From: an uncultured Collinsella sp.
GTDB lineage: Bacteria > Actinomycetota > Coriobacteriia > Coriobacteriales > Coriobacteriaceae
Length of the DNA: 9,136 bases
Direction of reading: 5' to 3'
NCBI GenBank assembly: GCA_900766165.1
Contig: CAAFUK010000036.1
Coordinates: forward strand, 1-9,136
Numbering within the stretch: the stretch's first letter is position 1; every line of letters begins with the position of its first letter. The notes below the pieces were generated by a model, which was not told the DNA's origin, searched no databases, and saw only the letters and a program-made list of their open reading frames with translations. Below are positions 6,571-9,136 of this stretch, in pieces. A program made the position numbers and the translations under genes.

Positions 6571-6591
6571 CAAAGAGTCTCTGATTGCTCC

Positions 6592-6620
6592 CACTCATTG
6601 GGGACAGACTTAAATGAGTG
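6592..6620. repeat. REP-like hairpin with GGGGAC/GTCCCC loop
   Basis: CACTCATT (6592-6599) pairs perfectly with AATGAGTG (6613-6620) around the 13-nt loop GGGGACAGACTTA. Read on the minus strand the loop is TAAGTCTGTCCCC, which resembles the loop of the hairpin at 8834-8870 although the stems are unrelated. It is probably a member of a dispersed intergenic repeat family. Confidence 0.55.
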
Positions 6621-6641
6621 CTCTTGAAATGCCGGCGCCTG

Positions 6642-6707
6642 GGGACGTTCTTTTTCTGTCTGCAGTTTGGGACGTTCCTTTTCTGTCGGCAGTTTGGGAC
6701 GGTCCTT
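6642..6707. repeat. 27-bp tandem repeat, two full copies and a partial third
   Basis: GGGACGTTC begins at 6642 and again at 6669, and GGGACGGTC at 6696, exactly 27 bp apart each time. The unit is GGGACGTTCYTTTTCTGTC followed by KGCAGTTT. The third copy diverges after about 12 bp. The GGGGAC beginning at 6641 links it to the loop motif of the neighbouring REP-like hairpin. No protein is supported across it. Confidence 0.7.
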
Positions 6708-6799
6708 AGAGCTGCAGCGCGCCATGAACGACGAGGCGAAGCGGATCATCCTGTCTTTCGAGTTCTAAGCAGAATTCCCCGTCTCTGAGTAATGATTAG

Positions 6800-6845
6800 T
6801 GCGCATTTGTGCGTATTTGTGTGCGTAGGATTGCGTGGCTATGCG
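6800..6845. repeat. Phased TGCG motif array
   Basis: TGCG occurs at 6800, 6810, 6822, 6832 and 6842, with spacings of 10, 12, 10 and 10 bp, so the motifs lie on about the same face of the helix. Inverted copies (CGCA) follow at 6895 and 6905, again 10 bp apart. The array lies 135-180 bp upstream of the oxidoreductase gene. A binding role is inferred only from the spacing. Confidence 0.4.
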
Positions 6846-6855
6846 TGTATAAGCG

Positions 6856-6887
6856 CCGTTTACGGGGCAAAAATGACCGTTTAGCGG
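6856..6887. promoter_or_regulatory. Candidate operator: CCGTTTA direct repeat 21 bp apart
   Basis: CCGTTTACGG (6856-6865) and CCGTTTAGCGG (6877-6887) start 21 bp apart, two helical turns, and each is itself a short inverted repeat (CCG/CGG). This arrangement, 93-124 bp before the start of the oxidoreductase, suits a dimeric repressor such as the DeoR-family protein encoded two genes later. No binding evidence is available. Confidence 0.35.
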
Positions 6888-6904
6888 TGAGATACGCAAA
6901 AAAG

Positions 6905-6936
6905 CGCACAGACGCGCGTGTCTGTGCGAATATAGA
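6905..6936 (+). promoter_or_regulatory. Perfect 9-bp inverted repeat followed by a possible -10 box
   Basis: CGCACAGAC (6905-6913) and GTCTGTGCG (6920-6928) are perfect inverted repeats around GCGCGT. TATAGA at 6931-6936 directly follows and could be a -10 box, giving a short leader before the AGGAGG at 6968-6973, but no acceptable -35 is seen at the right distance. The repeat could be an operator over the promoter spacer or a hairpin. Confidence 0.35.
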
Positions 6937-6979
6937 GCTGTCCGAAATGCAAGACGTTCTATGACACAGGAGGCACATG

Positions 6980-8059
6980 ATGGCAGATTCCAAGCAGGCT
7001 CCACTCGACTCCGCGGCAGCCGCAAAAGCAGCGTTCGCTTCGGTCCAGGACAAGCCATTCCCCGATGATATCTTTACGGCTCCCGAGCTTCGTTGGGCTG
7101 TGATCGGGTGCGGCGTTATCGCCAACCAGATGGCCCAGTCTCTCGCTTTTGCCGGTCGCAAGCTTGCGGGCGTCGCCAACCGCACGCTGTCCAAGGCTCA
7201 AGCTTTTGCTGAGCAGTATGGCATCGAGAAGGTCTATGAAACGGTCGATGACCTCTACGCCGATCCGAACATTGACGCAGTTTATATCACCACGCCGCAC
7301 AACACGCATATCACCTACCTGCGCGCCGCTCTGGCAGCTGGTAAGCACGTACTCTGCGAGAAGGCCATTACCCTCAATTCCGCTGAGCTCGACGAGGCGC
7401 GTGCCATCGCCGACGAGCACAACGTGGTCCTCATGGACGCCACTACGGTGCTCCACATGCCCTTGTATCAGGAGCTGCGTCGTCGCATGGATGTCGGCGA
7501 GTTCGGCCGCATGAATCTCGCTCAGCTCAACTTTGGTAGCTATAAGGAGTACGGCGACCTGACCAACCGCTTCTACAATCGCAACCTTGCTGGCGGTGCC
7601 ATGCTCGATATTGGCGTGTATGCCCTGTCCGTCATGCGCCTCTTTATGGCAAGCCAGCCCGCTGAGGTTGTCTCGCTGGGCAACACCTGCGAGACCGGCG
7701 TTGACGTTGCGGGTGGCATCGTCTGCCGTAATGCCGAGCAGCAGCTGGGCGTGGTGAGCCTCACGCTCCACTCCAAGCAACCCAAGCGCTCGGTCATCAG
7801 CTTTGACAACTGCTATATCGAGGTCAACGAATATCCGCGTGCCGATCACGCGACCATCGTGTGGACTGCGGACGGCCACCGCGAGGAGGTCCACGCCGGC
7901 ACCGAGGCTTACGCCCTGTGCTATGAGATGGCCGATCTTGAGAAGGCCGTTGCCGGCGACGACTCCAAGCGTGAGCTGCTGGATTATGCTTCTGATGTTA
8001 TGGAGCTTATGACCAAGCTTCGCGCCGACTGGGGAGTTGTGTACCCCGAGGAGGAGTAA
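6980..8059 (+). CDS. Gfo/Idh/MocA-family NAD(P)-dependent oxidoreductase
   Basis: The product is a cytoplasmic dehydrogenase of the Gfo/Idh/MocA family, which oxidises or reduces sugars, inositols or related compounds with NAD(P). Two ATGs are possible. I prefer 6980, 6 nt after AGGAGG (6968-6973); the ATG at 6977 has only 3 nt spacing. Numbering from 6977, the Rossmann motif GCGVIA is at 44-49, NRT at 68-70, the catalytic-lysine region CEKAIT at 127-132 (commonly EKP in the family) and GGAMLDIGVY at 206-215, where many members have GGGxxxDxGxH. About 38 residues precede the Rossmann fold, longer than usual. It resembles trans-1,2-dihydrobenzene-1,2-diol dehydrogenase-like members, but the substrate cannot be assigned. 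The DeoR-type gene begins 3 nt after its stop, so the two are probably co-transcribed and the substrate is probably sugar-related. Confidence 0.88.
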   Translation: MADSKQAPLDSAAAAKAAFASVQDKPFPDDIFTAPELRWAVIGCGVIANQMAQSLAFAGRKLAGVANRTLSKAQAFAEQYGIEKVYETVDDLYADPNIDAVYITTPHNTHITYLRAALAAGKHVLCEKAITLNSAELDEARAIADEHNVVLMDATTVLHMPLYQELRRRMDVGEFGRMNLAQLNFGSYKEYGDLTNRFYNRNLAGGAMLDIGVYALSVMRLFMASQPAEVVSLGNTCETGVDVAGGIVCRNAEQQLGVVSLTLHSKQPKRSVISFDNCYIEVNEYPRADHATIVWTADGHREEVHAGTEAYALCYEMADLEKAVAGDDSKRELLDYASDVMELMTKLRADWGVVYPEEE

Positions 8060-8062
8060 GCG

Positions 8063-8809
8063 ATGCTAGCGGAAGATAGGCTCAACGCGATCGTGTCGAT
8101 GGTTCAGCAGGCCGGCTCGGTTACCGTGCCGGAGCTTGCCGAAGCCCTGGGCGTGACGGCGTCTACCATTCGGCGCGACCTGCAGACGCTCGACCGAGCG
8201 CATCGCATCGCCAAGGTCCATGGTGGAGCGACGAGTCTTGAGCGCGCGCACGTGACGCGCGACCTAACGCTTAATGAGCGCAGCGACCTCCATAACGACG
8301 ACAAGGAGCGTATCTGCGCCCGTGCGGCGGCACTTGTGGAGCCCGAGAGCTTTGTATACATCGACTCGGGTTCGACGACGCTCAGGCTCATCGAGCATTT
8401 TCCACACCTTGAAGATGTCACCTATGTGACCGATTCCGTGCTCCATGCTCAACACCTTGCTTTGCGCGGCATGCGTACCGTGGTGCTGGGCGGCGAGCTC
8501 AAACCCGAGACCGAGGCGCTCGTTGGCCCCGATGCCTTGGCAACCTTAGACCGCTACAACTTCAACTGTGGCTTTTGGGGCTCTAACGGCATTGCCGCCG
8601 AGCAGGGCTTCACGGCGCCCGATATCGAGGAGGCGCAAGTAAAGCGTATCTCGATGCGCCATACGGCCAAGCGCTTCGTAATCTCGGACGCCAGCAAATT
8701 TGGCATGGTGGCGCCCGTCAAGTTTGCGGACTTCCGCGACGCAACGATTATTACCGCAGGCGAGGTCCCCGCCAAGTACCGGGCAATGGACAACGTCATC
8801 ACGGTCTAG
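8063..8809 (+). CDS. DeoR-family transcriptional regulator
   Basis: This 248-residue repressor-type protein has the DeoR arrangement. An N-terminal winged HTH covers about residues 3-57, with EDRLNAIVSMV at the start, the recognition segment VTASTIRRDLQTLD (31-44) and the wing VHGGAT (52-57). A C-terminal sugar-phosphate-binding domain carries the YIDSGSTTLRL motif (99-109), TDSV (about 123-126) and VVLGGEL. Family members usually sense a phosphorylated sugar such as fructose 1-phosphate or a related effector. The GAGGAGGAG site lies in the last codons of the oxidoreductase gene, 3 nt before its stop and 6 nt before this ATG, so translation is probably coupled. It may control its own operon through the repeats at 6856-6928. 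The effector is unknown. The fructose-PTS genes that often sit beside such regulators are not in this window. Confidence 0.92.
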   Translation: MLAEDRLNAIVSMVQQAGSVTVPELAEALGVTASTIRRDLQTLDRAHRIAKVHGGATSLERAHVTRDLTLNERSDLHNDDKERICARAAALVEPESFVYIDSGSTTLRLIEHFPHLEDVTYVTDSVLHAQHLALRGMRTVVLGGELKPETEALVGPDALATLDRYNFNCGFWGSNGIAAEQGFTAPDIEEAQVKRISMRHTAKRFVISDASKFGMVAPVKFADFRDATIITAGEVPAKYRAMDNVITV

Positions 8810-8833
8810 CAAGCAGAGGCAGGTTAAGGCCAA

Positions 8834-8870
8834 AACCACCGCAAAGGTGCCTGTCCCCATTGTGGTGGTT
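8834..8870. repeat. REP-like hairpin with GTCCCC loop
   Basis: AACCACCGCAA (8834-8844) pairs with TTGTGGTGGTT (8860-8870) over 11 bp with one G-T wobble, enclosing AGGTGCCTGTCCCCA. The loop resembles that of the hairpin at 6592-6620 read on the other strand, while the stem is unrelated. It lies 24 nt after the DeoR-family gene. I recall similar GGGGACAGGCACC-containing repeats from intergenic regions of Coriobacteriia; that recollection was not checked. Confidence 0.6.
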
Positions 8871-8902
8871 AGTAACGAAAACCGAGTAATTTTCCCAATA
8901 GA

Positions 8903-8937
8903 AAAGCGGCAACGTCCATCACGGGCGTTGCCGCTTT
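8903..8937. terminator. Rho-independent terminator after the oxidoreductase/DeoR unit
   Basis: AAAGCGGCAACG (8903-8914) pairs perfectly with CGTTGCCGCTTT (8926-8937), a 12-bp stem with an 11-nt loop, followed by CGTTAA. The A-rich 5' side and T-rich 3' side let it act in both directions. It lies 93 nt after the DeoR stop, and the IS200 left end begins within about 10 nt of it. Confidence 0.8.
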
Positions 8938-9025
8938 CGTTAAAGGCTTTAGCCTGTGCGGGGCGCGCAGCGCGCCGCATCAGAAACCACCCGCTATGCG
9001 GGTGGGGGCAACCGGCTTTACAAAG

Positions 9026-9087
9026 CCGCCCCCTCGCCGGACACTTGCGATTGTTCAGGCCGCAAGGAATCCGAGTCGAGAGGGCGG
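9026..9087 (+). promoter_or_regulatory. Structured 5' leader of IS200 tnpA
   Basis: The outer stem CCGCCCCCTCG (9026-9036) with CGAGAGGGCGG (9077-9087) has one mismatch. CGGA/TCCG (9038-9041/9070-9073) continues it, and CTTGCG/CGCAAG (9044-9049/9061-9066) closes on the loop ATTGTTCAGGC. The 3' arm contains the purine-rich stretch before the tnpA ATG, so it could hide the ribosome binding site. GATTGTTCAGG (9049-9059) also occurs, on the minus strand, in the equivalent loop of the copy at 6395-6445. Confidence 0.6.
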
Positions 9088-9096
9088 TGGTGGCGT

Positions 9097-9136
9097 ATGG
9101 CCCAGAAGGCCTACAGCCTGTCGCACACGAAGTGGA
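9097..9136 (+). CDS. tnpA: IS200-family transposase TnpA, N-terminal part (cut by window end)
   Basis: Only 13 codons are present: MAQKAYSLSHTKW. This matches the conserved N-terminus of IS200 Y1 transposases, small HUH enzymes of about 150 residues that move single-stranded DNA. The ATG follows the structured leader with only a weak GGTGG ribosome binding site, as expected for the low translation of these transposases. Whether the gene is intact beyond the window cannot be seen. The N-terminus is close to, but distinct from, the fragment at 6331-6387, so the two are separate insertions of related elements and not recent duplicates. Confidence 0.8.
   Translation, partial: MAQKAYSLSHTKW

Larger units (their letters stand above)
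8944..9136 (+). mobile_element. IS200-family element, left end and start of tnpA (continues beyond window)
   Basis: The order of structures is: tip hairpin GGC-TTTA-GCC (8945-8954); GC hairpin GGCGCG/CGCGCC (8962-8976); CCACCCGC/GCGGGTGG (8987-9005); CGGCTTT/AAAGCCG (9013-9028); a long interrupted stem (9026-9036 with 9077-9087, inner arms 9044-9049 with 9061-9066); then tnpA at 9097. This matches the degenerate copy at 6331-6533 hairpin for hairpin, and the distance from tip to tnpA is similar. The outer boundary is approximate. Confidence 0.75.

Noticed and set aside
6592..6707. CRISPR array
   Set aside because: The repeats are contiguous at 27 bp without unique spacers, and no cas genes are present.
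6700..6768. Short + strand frame ending QRAMNDEAKRIILSFEF and a TAA
   Set aside because: It looks somewhat protein-like and may be the tail of a lost gene, but it is too short to assign and the preceding bases are tandem repeat.

Overview
The window looks like chromosome from a GC-rich member of the Coriobacteriia, most likely Collinsella or a close relative. The grounds are GC-rich third codon positions, a LevR-type regulator beside a mannose-family PTS, small hairpins with GTCCCC loops, and IS200 ends; the genus is an inference. The first two thirds is one sugar-uptake locus. The last third is a patchwork of insertion-sequence ends, repeats and a two-gene oxidoreductase/regulator unit whose codons are visibly less GC-biased.

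Positions 1-5993, all on the + strand, hold the 3' part of a LevR/ManR-like PTS regulator (EIIA-like, EIIB-like and PRD domains). It is followed by separate EIIB, EIIC, EIID and EIIA genes of a mannose/sorbose-family PTS, a cytoplasmic DUF2961 (GH172) glycosidase and a ROK kinase that closely resembles fructokinases. The genes are tightly spaced with good ribosome binding sites, except for a GC-rich hairpin between the glycosidase and the kinase. A strong bidirectional terminator closes the operon at 6026-6075. The combination suggests import and phosphorylation of a small furanoside (my best guess is a difructose or alpha-fructofuranoside), intracellular cleavage by the GH172 enzyme, and phosphorylation of the released fructose to fructose 6-phosphate.

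Positions 5994-6976 contain no intact gene. On the minus strand there is a fragment resembling the C-terminus of a DegV protein, joined to the first 19 codons of an IS200 transposase and the structured left end of that element. Next come a minus-strand terminator, a small REP-like hairpin, a 27-bp tandem repeat, an array of TGCG motifs spaced about one helical turn apart, and operator-like repeats before the next gene.

Positions 6980-8809 hold a Gfo/Idh/MocA oxidoreductase and a DeoR-family regulator, separated by 3 nt and probably one transcript. Downstream are another REP-like hairpin, a terminator and the left end plus first 13 codons of a second IS200 tnpA, running off the window. The two IS200 ends face outward on either side of the oxidoreductase/regulator unit and share the same succession of hairpins, although much of the paired sequence differs.
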